DNA of 10,164 bases from CAINVV01 sp038323575 (GCA_038323575.1 JBBQHB010000133.1:1-10164), one strand, 5' to 3'; counted from the stretch's first letter, positions 1 through 5,610 are shown. Notes: generated from the letters alone by a model not told the origin. Program-made: numbers and translations.

Positions 1-251
1 ATCGAAATAGGCTTTGATTCATCGAGAATATTGTCTTTGTACAGAAATACGTACTCAGTTTTTTGCTCAATATTCCCCAAAACTTCCTTGATATTGGCTT
101 TGTCGAAGTGCAGCGAAAGTGTCACCTGCGAAAAGCCGTTACCAAAGCTGGCTATAACCAGAAAAGTAAGCAGTACAGTTAGTTTCATCTTTCTAATTCT
201 AAGTCGAACCTCATCCCCTAACGGGAAAAAGATTGCACGGTTTTTTTTCAT
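1..251 (-). CDS. SusC-like TonB-dependent receptor, N-terminal part (partial)
   Basis: This is the first 83 codons of an outer-membrane receptor that runs off the left edge. Such proteins import glycans or other large nutrients using TonB energy. Translation from the ATG at 251-249 gives a basic 21-residue extension, then a second Met at 188 followed by a hydrophobic signal sequence (MKLTVLLTFLVIASFGNGFS). The mature part, about residues 42-83, reads like an STN (secretin/TonB short N-terminal) domain: VTLSLHFDKANIKEVLG, then EYVFLYK. STN domains in these receptors contact the periplasmic part of a FecR anti-sigma factor, and a FecR gene lies directly upstream. The long N-terminal extension ahead of the signal peptide is common in Bacteroidetes SusC proteins, so 251 is preferred, but 188 is possible. 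The substrate cannot be told from this fragment. Confidence 0.85.
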   Translation of the reverse strand, partial: MKKNRAIFFPLGDEVRLRIRKMKLTVLLTFLVIASFGNGFSQVTLSLHFDKANIKEVLGNIEQKTEYVFLYKDNILDESKPIS

Positions 252-296
252 AGATTTGATCCGTTAAATGATAGACTAATAAAGTTTAACACACTC

Positions 297-333
297 AAAA
301 CCGGGAGGTGCTCGAACACCAACCGGTTTTTTT
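297..333. terminator. Hairpin between fecR and the receptor gene, possible attenuator
   Basis: An inverted repeat AAAACCGG (297-304) / CCGGTTTT (323-330) encloses a second stem, GGTG (307-310) / CACC (317-320), with a six-base loop. It begins within three bases of the fecR stop codon. Read on the minus strand it ends in four Ts; read on the plus strand it ends in a longer T-run (327-333). It may reduce read-through from the regulator genes into the receptor gene, or simply end the fecR message. Confidence 0.5.
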
Positions 334-1522
334 ATCTTTCAATCTCATAAAGACCTTCTCCTTTCTTTACAATTTTTACGGACGCTGCACTGGCAACCCG
401 CACACAAACTTCATCCAGATCTTCTTTTAGTCGCAGCTTACCTGATATGCGCAGTCCTCCCAGTAATGGTTCCGCATATTGAAACCGAACGTTGTAAAAA
501 CGCTCCAATCGTTTCGTAATGCGGCTAAGATCAGTACTCTCAAACTTCAGCAAACCTTCTGTCCACAAAATGTAGTTGTCGGTATCCACAATTTTTACAT
601 TCGTTTCTTTGGTGGTCCGGTCAAAAGAGGCCATCTGTCTTGGTGATAACTCAATGGCCTTATCAAGCACTCCTGCATTATTTTTTTCAATGCTCACTTT
701 CCCTTCAGCCAGAACGGTCTCAACCACATTGTCATTCGGATAGGCAGAAACATTGAAACGAGTACCCAACACCTTTACCCGAAAATCTTCAATCTGGACA
801 ATGAAAGGATGTTGCTTATCCTGTTTTACCTCAAAAAAAGCTTCTCCTGCCAAAAATACTTCCCTGGTTTTGCCTGTGAAGTCTTCGGGATAGATCAACC
901 TGCTACCGGCATTCAAAAAGACCTTTGTTCCGTCGGGCAGCAGCAATTCGGATGTTTTGCCATAAGGGATGATCAATTGGTTCATAGTCATTCCCTTAGC
1001 TAGTCTGGAATTGTCTGCATCAATGGTATCGTTATTGACTACCAACCTACCATCCGCCTGATATTGAAGTACTGAATTGTTTTGTTTAAGTAAAATGTCT
1101 TCTCCGTTGGCACGAATCAACTTGGCTGAATTTTCAGGGATCGGCTCAGACAATTTTTCTGCAATGAATTGTGGATTGAACTGATCCTGTTTGTAGAACA
1201 AGAGCGCCCCGATCGAGAAGAACAGGAGCGCAACGGCGGCATATCTCATGAAAGAGAGGGTGAAATTCCTTGATTTTCCGATGCTTCTCTTCTCTTCTAT
1301 CTGCTTTAATACCCTTGAAAACAGAACGATTTTTTCTTCTTCGGTCAGTTCATTGTTGTTTGTCCGGAACTTCATTAACACCTTCCTGGCTAAAAGGATA
1401 TTCCTTTTTTCCTCAGGATTGTCTGTTTCGAACCGGTTCCACCATCCTTCCAATTCGGCATCCGGTTGGAATACCCATTGGATAAAGTTTATGTTTTCAA
1501 TGTATTTGCTTAGTCGTTCCAT
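332..1522 (-). CDS. FecR-family anti-sigma factor
   Basis: This 396-residue single-pass inner-membrane protein holds an ECF sigma factor inactive until a TonB-dependent receptor signals. Residues 1-90 form the cytoplasmic sigma-binding part. One membrane segment lies at about 94-110 (YAAVALLFFSIGALLFY). The periplasmic FecR domain spans about 187-280, with the typical runs LLPDGTKVFLNAGSRLIYP and GEAFFEV, then VLGTRFNVSAY. The C-terminal 324-394 matches the DUF4974 pattern that follows FecR in Bacteroidetes (LLKFESTDLSRITKRLERFY). Length and order are normal for the family. It lies 53 bases after the sigma gene and 80 bases before the receptor gene, the usual sigma/FecR/SusC arrangement. The gene appears intact, with an ATG start. 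Confidence 0.95.
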   Translation of the reverse strand: MERLSKYIENINFIQWVFQPDAELEGWWNRFETDNPEEKRNILLARKVLMKFRTNNNELTEEEKIVLFSRVLKQIEEKRSIGKSRNFTLSFMRYAAVALLFFSIGALLFYKQDQFNPQFIAEKLSEPIPENSAKLIRANGEDILLKQNNSVLQYQADGRLVVNNDTIDADNSRLAKGMTMNQLIIPYGKTSELLLPDGTKVFLNAGSRLIYPEDFTGKTREVFLAGEAFFEVKQDKQHPFIVQIEDFRVKVLGTRFNVSAYPNDNVVETVLAEGKVSIEKNNAGVLDKAIELSPRQMASFDRTTKETNVKIVDTDNYILWTEGLLKFESTDLSRITKRLERFYNVRFQYAEPLLGGLRISGKLRLKEDLDEVCVRVASAASVKIVKKGEGLYEIER

Positions 1523-1575
1523 GTCCGGATCGTAGTTATACCATTAAAGGCAACTAACTATTAAAATATGGACAA

Positions 1576-2187
1576 CTATTTTAAACTTTTTTTAAGCAAA
1601 AAGGAAAATAAAATGATAGCTGAATCATTACCAAGGATATCGCGAACTGTTTTCAAGGCCCGATGCACCTGTTTCCGAGCCGATTCGACAGTAATTTCCA
1701 ATATGCCGGAAATCTCAGCGTACTCAAGTGATTCATTGAACCGGAGGTAGATCGCCTCTTTCTGTTTGGCCGGTAAATGAGTGAGGGCTTTGAGCACCTT
1801 TAGGTTGATCTCCGCATCTTTCTCCCGCTCCATGATCTGAAATTCGATGCTGTATTCGGGCTCAAATTCAATGCGCGCACTGATGCGCCGGCTTTGTTTT
1901 CTAACTGCCTCCAGTTTTTTGATCAGGTTTCGCTTCAGGGCCAGCAGGAGCCAATATTTCAGATTTTCAGGAGAGATTTTAATTTTTTCACGTTTCAGAT
2001 AAAGTTCGATAAAAAGTTCCTGAAGGGAATCTTTAACAGCTTCCGGATCTTTGCAAAGTTTCGTGCCATAATTAAAAAGGTGGTTCACATGCAGGTTGTA
2101 AAAAATGGCAAAGGCCTCCTGATCGCCCGATTTGAACCGTGCCCAGGTAATCTCCCAATACAATTTATGGTCGTCCTCGTTCTGCAT
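1576..2187 (-). CDS. ECF-type RNA polymerase sigma factor
   Basis: This 203-residue protein is a sigma-70 family member of the extracytoplasmic type, expected to direct RNA polymerase to the neighbouring receptor genes when FecR releases it. Region 2 covers about residues 25-95 (FAIFYNLHVNHLFNYG, then SLQELFIELYLKRE). Region 4 covers about 126-185 and shows the helix-turn-helix pattern (LPAKQKEAIYLRF, then YAEISGILEITVESARKQVH, then RALKTVRDIL). It ends in a hydrophobic, basic tail (AIILFSFLLKKSLK). The ATG at 2187 is preceded at once by a small palindrome (2188-2203). FecR follows after 53 bases. The regulon is not evident, beyond the likely adjacent receptor. Confidence 0.93.
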   Translation of the reverse strand: MQNEDDHKLYWEITWARFKSGDQEAFAIFYNLHVNHLFNYGTKLCKDPEAVKDSLQELFIELYLKREKIKISPENLKYWLLLALKRNLIKKLEAVRKQSRRISARIEFEPEYSIEFQIMEREKDAEINLKVLKALTHLPAKQKEAIYLRFNESLEYAEISGILEITVESARKQVHRALKTVRDILGNDSAIILFSFLLKKSLK

Positions 2188-2229
2188 TTGTACGTCGGTA
2201 CAATATATCAGTTAATGGTTAATATATCA
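2188..2229 (-). promoter_or_regulatory. Palindrome and direct repeat upstream of the sigma gene
   Basis: A perfect inverted repeat TTGTAC-GTCG-GTACAA (2188-2203) touches the sigma start codon. A 9-base direct repeat AATATATCA occurs at 2202-2210 and 2221-2229, spaced 19 bases start to start. These lie where the promoter or leader of the sigma gene must be. They could be operator half-sites, a start-codon hairpin, or AT-rich coincidence. No clear promoter with both elements was identified here. Confidence 0.3.
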
Positions 2230-2240
2230 ATAAGATCAGA

Positions 2241-2401
2241 CTATAAAATCTGGTTAAACTCCAATCTTTCTCCGTCAGGTCCCAGAATGGTAAAATATTT
2301 GCATCCGTTTTTCCAGTAAGGAAGAAATACAGGTTTATCTTCCTGAACTTTAAATCGGTCACCGGAATTCCCAAATGCTGAAAGGAATTAATTTTTAACA
2401 T
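2241..2401 (-). pseudogene. VOC-family (glyoxalase fold) protein remnant with internal deletion
   Basis: The start (from ATG 2401) reads MLKINSFQHLGIPVTDLK, the typical first beta strand of a vicinal oxygen chelate protein with its metal-binding His. In a different frame the end reads EDKPVFLPYWKNGCKYFTIL followed by GPDGERLEFNQIL and a stop at 2241-2243, the typical final strand with its metal-binding Glu. An intact protein would be roughly 120-140 residues; only about 50 codons remain. The middle has been lost and the two ends are joined out of frame near 2345-2350. The joined reading frame from the original start continues to about 2219 but is meaningless after the junction. It is certainly not functional as a VOC enzyme. 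The original substrate is unknown. Confidence 0.75.
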
Positions 2402-2413
2402 TGTTATTATTTT

Positions 2414-2566
2414 CTAATTGATTTCTAATGCAATACCATGCAGCCAGTCGCTCAATCCCCAAACCTCCGGATTGCCTGTCAGCATCGGAAAAACGGCCAC
2501 GACGGGCCCGAAAAGAAAACCGCCCAAACCAACGGTTATGGACCACAATACAAGTCTTTTGTTCAT
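2414..2566 (-). pseudogene. MFS sugar-porter N-terminal remnant
   Basis: From an ATG at 2566 the translation reads MNKRLVLWSITVGLGGFLFG, then later VWGLSDWLHGIA. This matches the first membrane helix and following loop of Bacteroidetes sugar/proton symporters of the major facilitator superfamily, where GGFLFG is normally followed by F/Y-D-x-A-V-I-S-G. Here that part reads PVVAVFPMLTGNP, which is best explained by a pair of small compensating frameshifts plus substitutions. The frame stops at 2414, about 50 codons in, against the usual 440 or more. The rest of the gene is absent. It sits 12 bases from the VOC remnant on the same strand, so the two may once have been one sugar-use operon. The open frame extends upstream to an ATG at 2674, but that part is not recognisable. 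Confidence 0.65.
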
Positions 2567-2610
2567 GTTTGCCCGATTAGTTAGAAAAGAGGGGTAAAAT
2601 AAGGATAATT

Positions 2611-2628
2611 TTCGATTTTCGATTTTGG
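2611..2628. repeat. Short tandem repeat of a TTTTCGA unit
   Basis: The unit TTTTCGA is repeated (ttttcgattttcgatttt) in the gap between hsdS and the transporter remnant. Such AT-rich mini-repeats are common in Bacteroidetes intergenic DNA. No function is proposed. Nothing else convincing was seen between 2567 and 2714. Confidence 0.4.
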
Positions 2629-2714
2629 AAGCGGTATCATATCCATAATCCTCAAAGACAATCCATTCAATCATATTTTAAACCTTATTTTCTATTAGTC
2701 CTCATTTTTGCCGT

Positions 2715-4139
2715 CTATCCGATCAATATTTTTTCAATTTCACTGTTGGCCCGGGCCAGCGCTTCTTTGGTGCTGTCTTTTAGCTGCTGGGCTTGTTGCC
2801 GGATGGTGGTTATATGATCGGCGATTTCTTTTTGCTTCTCGATTGGTGGTACTGGTATAATAAAATTTTTAAGGTTATCAGATCCAAGAAATGGGACACC
2901 ACCACCACCAATAAATCTATTGATTTGTAATCTTCCAATTGAATTACAGAGACAATAGCCTACATAGTTTGGGCTCATGTGATTTTTCAAGCGTATAATT
3001 CCAACGTTATTATCAACCACATATTTATTTGATTCTTTGTCAAAAACTGAGAACTTAATCTGTTTTATAGCTTCACCAATACAAGGAGTAATAATATCTC
3101 CTGGTAAAAGTATTTTATTAAGTGGGAAGACTCCTATTGTTTCACTATCAGCATAATCTATATCATAGTTTTGCTTAATGTTTTTGACTTTAAGTAGAAA
3201 ATAATTCGAAGAATCATCAATGTTCCTGCCAACTCCTTGAAAAATTGAAATTGAAATTTGATTTAAAGTGAATACTTGGAATGCACAATTTTCAATTGCA
3301 GAAATGTTTCTAAGATGGTTTAAGTGATTATAATTTGGATCAAATCTAGACCCTGTCAACAAATTAGATGAGACCTTAAATATCCTTTTGTTCAAAGAAT
3401 TTTCGGCAGGTTCGGGAAAAGCTATTCCCAATTTTTCCAGCAAATACTCATCGATGCCTGCCAATAGTTTTTCGGCTTCAGCCTCGTTTTGCTCTTTCTG
3501 CGCTATGACTTTTTGCGTAATCGTTAAGATACGAGGGTCTTCAATAATTGGAATTGAAAGCAATGCCGGGTAATCCAAGGCAGGGCGTGTCCCACCGGTA
3601 CTTCTTCGGCTTGCCAATTTTTCGCCAATATCTGAATTGAGAAATGCCGCCAGGGTTTCGCTGATTTCTTTGCTACCGGTTTTAATGACGCAAACATGCT
3701 GATTGATATTTCCGATAAAATTGTCAGGGACAACTGAAGCGACAGCCATTCTTCCGACTCCTGTTATTTTCACCAGTAAATCGCCTTCGGAGACCTGGCT
3801 GCGGTTCAACATACCGATGTGTGTCTCTTCGTTGATGTACTTGCAATCTTCAAATTCTAAAATTCCGGTTGGCGAGAGATTTTGGACTCTTAGGAATGGT
3901 ATTCCCTGTTCCTTATCTGAATAGTATTTTTCGCTTTTTGTTGTTTTAGGCGTTGCTCCACTGGCGATACTATTGACATAATACCTAAGATTTCTGGGGT
4001 TTTTAGCCAAAACTTTCTTCTCCAATTCAAGCAATTCAGGCGGGTAATAAGCAGGATCGAGTCTTTTATCCACATCGCTTTTCTGCAGAATAAAGACCTT
4101 GTTGTGGTTGAATCGGGGGGATATTTGGAAGTTGGTCAT
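2715..4139 (-). CDS. hsdS: Type I restriction-modification specificity subunit
   Basis: HsdS reads the two halves of the DNA target for a type I methylase/restriction complex. The protein of 474 residues has the family's two-fold layout: recognition domain 1 at about 50-200, a helical spacer at about 205-240 (QKVIAQKEQNEAEAEKLLAG), recognition domain 2 at about 260-430, and a second spacer at about 430-474 (PPIEKQKEIADHITTIRQQA). Each half opens with a related motif, RLDPAYYPP and RFDPNYNH. The start chosen is the ATG at 4139, which overlaps the stop of the upstream abi gene as ATGA. In-frame ATGs at 4145 and 4163 are possible alternatives. No intact hsdM or hsdR is present in the window, and the likely hsdM remnant upstream is destroyed, so HsdS may be an orphan or may work with subunits elsewhere. 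The second recognition domain is much more AT-rich than the first. Confidence 0.93.
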   Translation of the reverse strand: MTNFQISPRFNHNKVFILQKSDVDKRLDPAYYPPELLELEKKVLAKNPRNLRYYVNSIASGATPKTTKSEKYYSDKEQGIPFLRVQNLSPTGILEFEDCKYINEETHIGMLNRSQVSEGDLLVKITGVGRMAVASVVPDNFIGNINQHVCVIKTGSKEISETLAAFLNSDIGEKLASRRSTGGTRPALDYPALLSIPIIEDPRILTITQKVIAQKEQNEAEAEKLLAGIDEYLLEKLGIAFPEPAENSLNKRIFKVSSNLLTGSRFDPNYNHLNHLRNISAIENCAFQVFTLNQISISIFQGVGRNIDDSSNYFLLKVKNIKQNYDIDYADSETIGVFPLNKILLPGDIITPCIGEAIKQIKFSVFDKESNKYVVDNNVGIIRLKNHMSPNYVGYCLCNSIGRLQINRFIGGGGVPFLGSDNLKNFIIPVPPIEKQKEIADHITTIRQQAQQLKDSTKEALARANSEIEKILIG

Positions 4140-5038
4140 AGCCATAAGGGTTCTTTTTGCCATTCAGGTTTTAAACCCAAAGCCTTTTCATCAACGTTGG
4201 GATATTTTTCCAGTAATTTTAATAGCCTCGAAGTCAAATCATTCCCCGGTTGTACGATATTCAATAAATATTTCATACAACATAAGTGAACGTACAGCAT
4301 CTGGAATTCACTTTCTTTAGGTACATCACTAACCCAGGGAAATGGTGGTTTAGATAGTAGTTTTGGCCTTCCCGGCAGGTTTTTATTCCATAACCTGCTA
4401 TGGTGGGCACAATAATTTCGGATTTGCGTAACAGACTGCAACCAACTCGGTAAATACGTGTGATTGACTGTCCCAAATTCTATTGCTATTATTTCTTTTG
4501 ATTTGACATCATTTTTTAAATTCCCATACAGTTTGGAGAGGCTGCCAAATGTAGTTAATTCAAGGGTTTTCCAAGCCGGCGGAAACCTTTGGTCGTCCTT
4601 ATGTTTCCTTTTATGTTCCCTGATAAAAGTATCTTTTGACCTTTCAATTTCCTCATCAATAGAAGCAAGCGTTCTAATTAACTCACTGGTATTTAAAAAT
4701 ATATTAATGTCTTGGAACCACCATGGATCAAATTCATGTGAGAGGTGATAAATAAGTTTTGTTCGCAAACTAATTTCTAATTTTTCGATCATATCAAAAA
4801 TCAGAAGTCGTAATTCACGATCAAAATTGTAAAGCGCTACGACATCTTCAAATCGGCTTTGTGGTTTAAATGTGTGTTTTTCTTTATCAACTTGCATGGG
4901 CCACCAATAACCTGCCAATCGGTAATAACTGATATGGCCTAATATGTGGGCGGCGTTCTCCTCATTGCTTATCAGTAAACCCCTTTCTTTCAGGAGTGAT
5001 AATTGTTCCTTTATTGTCAGAACCTTTTTGTCAAACAT
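4136..5038 (-). CDS. Abi family protein (Abi_2, AbiD/AbiF-like HEPN protein)
   Basis: This 300-residue protein matches the Abi_2 family, whose lactococcal members AbiD/AbiF abort phage infection. Family signatures seen are ISYYRLAGYWWP (36-47), a central helical stretch IEKLEISLRTKLIYHLS (84-100), WKTLELTTFGSLSKLY (156-171) and IRNYCAHHSRLWN (206-218). The last contains R207-x4-H212, the RxxxxH pattern of HEPN ribonucleases. R92-x5-H98 could be a second, degenerate site. By family inference it is a toxic RNase kept inactive until infection. Its stop overlaps the hsdS start (ATGA), so the two are translated together. This placement inside a type I restriction operon is a typical defence-gene arrangement. 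The gene appears full-length and intact, unlike its neighbours. It has no obvious Shine-Dalgarno sequence. Confidence 0.88.
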   Translation of the reverse strand: MFDKKVLTIKEQLSLLKERGLLISNEENAAHILGHISYYRLAGYWWPMQVDKEKHTFKPQSRFEDVVALYNFDRELRLLIFDMIEKLEISLRTKLIYHLSHEFDPWWFQDINIFLNTSELIRTLASIDEEIERSKDTFIREHKRKHKDDQRFPPAWKTLELTTFGSLSKLYGNLKNDVKSKEIIAIEFGTVNHTYLPSWLQSVTQIRNYCAHHSRLWNKNLPGRPKLLSKPPFPWVSDVPKESEFQMLYVHLCCMKYLLNIVQPGNDLTSRLLKLLEKYPNVDEKALGLKPEWQKEPLWL

Positions 5039-5050
5039 GGATGGAAATAT

Positions 5051-5092
5051 AAAAACCCATCAAGAAATGTTTAAACATTACTTGATGGGTTT
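5051..5092 (-). terminator. 40-bp near-perfect palindrome with T-run before abi
   Basis: Positions 5053-5072 and 5073-5092 form a palindrome with 19 of 20 pairs and no loop in the DNA. The outer arms are AAACCCATCAAG and CTTGATGGGTTT; the centre is ATGTTTAAACAT. Read on the minus strand the hairpin is followed directly by TTTTTATATTT, the form of a factor-independent terminator. The abi start codon lies only 14 bases further on. It may end an upstream small RNA, attenuate abi expression, or serve as an operator for a dimeric protein. Confidence 0.6.
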
Positions 5093-5109
5093 AAGTGGTT
5101 ATAAGGGTA

Positions 5110-5170
5110 TATAAAAGCAAAAGACCCGCCCTGGGACGCTGTTCTTATGGGTAGCGTGGCGAGTACTGTT
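5110..5170 (-). ncRNA. Candidate small structured RNA or abi leader (RNA 1)
   Basis: Downstream of a good promoter (5175-5205) the minus-strand transcript folds as CGCC (5161-5158) and ACGCT (5157-5153), a 12-base loop, AGCGT (5140-5136), a 5-base bulge, and GGCG (5130-5127). This is followed by GGGTCTTTTGCTTTT, a terminator-like U-rich tail. The predicted transcript would be about 60 bases if it ends here, or form a leader of about 130 bases if it continues to abi. There is no credible open reading frame inside. The family is unknown; existence as a separate RNA is inferred. Confidence 0.35.
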
Positions 5171-5174
5171 GGTG

Positions 5175-5205
5175 CGAAAGTAAATAAATTATTCGAAATA
5201 ACAAA
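5175..5205 (-). promoter_or_regulatory. Bacteroidetes-type promoter upstream of abi
   Basis: On the minus strand TTTG (5205-5202) is followed after 19 bases by TACTTTCG (5182-5175). This is one mismatch from the Bacteroidetes -7 consensus TAnnTTTG with the usual spacing from the -33 TTG. Transcription would start near 5170, about 130 bases before the abi start codon. It is the nearest recognisable promoter for the abi-hsdS pair. Confidence 0.6.
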
Positions 5206-5289
5206 TAAAACTTTTCTTTCCAACAAAAGAAAAAACCCCCCAAGTATGCTGCCTTTCGACAAGCCTGGAAGGTGTATTATCTTAATTTG

Positions 5290-5357
5290 AATAAATTTTT
5301 CAGCGAAAACCCACCAAATTGTGCGTCGTAGCGAGGCTTGGTTGGCGCTATTTGGCG
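5290..5357 (-). ncRNA. Candidate small structured RNA (RNA 2)
   Basis: Immediately after a consensus promoter, the minus strand can form a stem of CGCCAAAT (5357-5350) with ATTTGGTG (5319-5312), with one G-U pair. Inside it AGCG (5349-5346) can pair with CGCT, and after it comes GGGTTTTCGC. A further 7-base match, CAAGCCT (5340-5334) with AGGCTTG near 5260, could extend the fold to a second T-rich end, GGGGGGTTTTTTC, around 5230-5242. No protein reading frame is credible. The boundaries are approximate, and a separate RNA is inferred rather than shown. Confidence 0.3.
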
Positions 5358-5387
5358 CAAATATACAACTTAAATTGGCATTGTCAA
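5358..5387 (-). promoter_or_regulatory. Consensus Bacteroidetes promoter
   Basis: On the minus strand TTG (5387-5385) is followed after exactly 19 bases by TATATTTG (5365-5358), a perfect match to TAnnTTTG. It points toward abi but fires 320 bases upstream of it and 183 bases upstream of the second promoter's -7 element. It lies just downstream of the hsdM remnant, so it does not serve that gene. Confidence 0.6.
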
Positions 5388-5428
5388 TATTTTGGGCAAT
5401 ATTTTTTAATTGTTTCATAACCAGTCCC

Positions 5429-5610
5429 TCAAAGTTCATTTTGATTGATATAGGAGATGAATTTTGCCAGTTCAACGCTTATCTCTGTTAATTCGTTGTT
5501 ACCCGTGGCCCTACCGGTAGCATCGTAACCAATATCAGATAGGTAACAAAGTTTCGGTCTTCATCGAACCGAATAAGCCCTTTTTCTATTCCGGTTTGTA
5601 TTAAATCTAT
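5429..5610 (-). pseudogene. Probable type I methylase subunit (hsdM) remnant: both ends joined, middle deleted
   Basis: From about 5610 one minus-strand frame reads IDLIQTGIEKGLIRFDEDRN then FVTYL. This resembles the first residues of Bacteroidetes type I methylase (N-6 adenine) subunits. Around 5540 the frame changes and reads SDIGYDATGRATGNNELTEI, then SVELAKFISYINQN, ending at a stop at 5431-5429. That part resembles the C-terminal tail of the same kind of protein (DIGYDATGR, then NEL). Only about 60 codons of an expected 500 or more remain, and the methylase motifs are gone. No ATG is seen at the front; the codon at 5610-5608 is ATA, preceded by an in-frame stop. Its place just upstream of abi and hsdS on the same strand fits a former hsdM. 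The family call is from memory of the motifs. Confidence 0.55.

Noticed and set aside
1894..2319. 141-codon plus-strand open frame
   Set aside because: It is antisense to the sigma factor gene, whose translation is clearly a real protein.
2567..2674. Upstream extension of the transporter remnant from an ATG at 2674
   Set aside because: The extra 36 residues are not recognisable and include an AT-rich tandem repeat. The family start is clearly at 2566.
4140..4163. hsdS start at ATG 4163 or 4145
   Set aside because: Possible, but the ATG at 4139 gives the classic ATGA overlap with abi and a more natural N-terminus; kept only as alternatives.
5039..5428. Retron RNA
   Set aside because: No reverse transcriptase gene is in the window, and the neighbouring protein is an Abi_2 family member.
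5071..5475. 134-codon open frame on the minus strand covering the promoter/hairpin region
   Set aside because: It has no recognisable domain, crosses two strong promoters and a palindrome, and overlaps the end of the hsdM remnant in another frame. It looks like chance openness over non-coding DNA.
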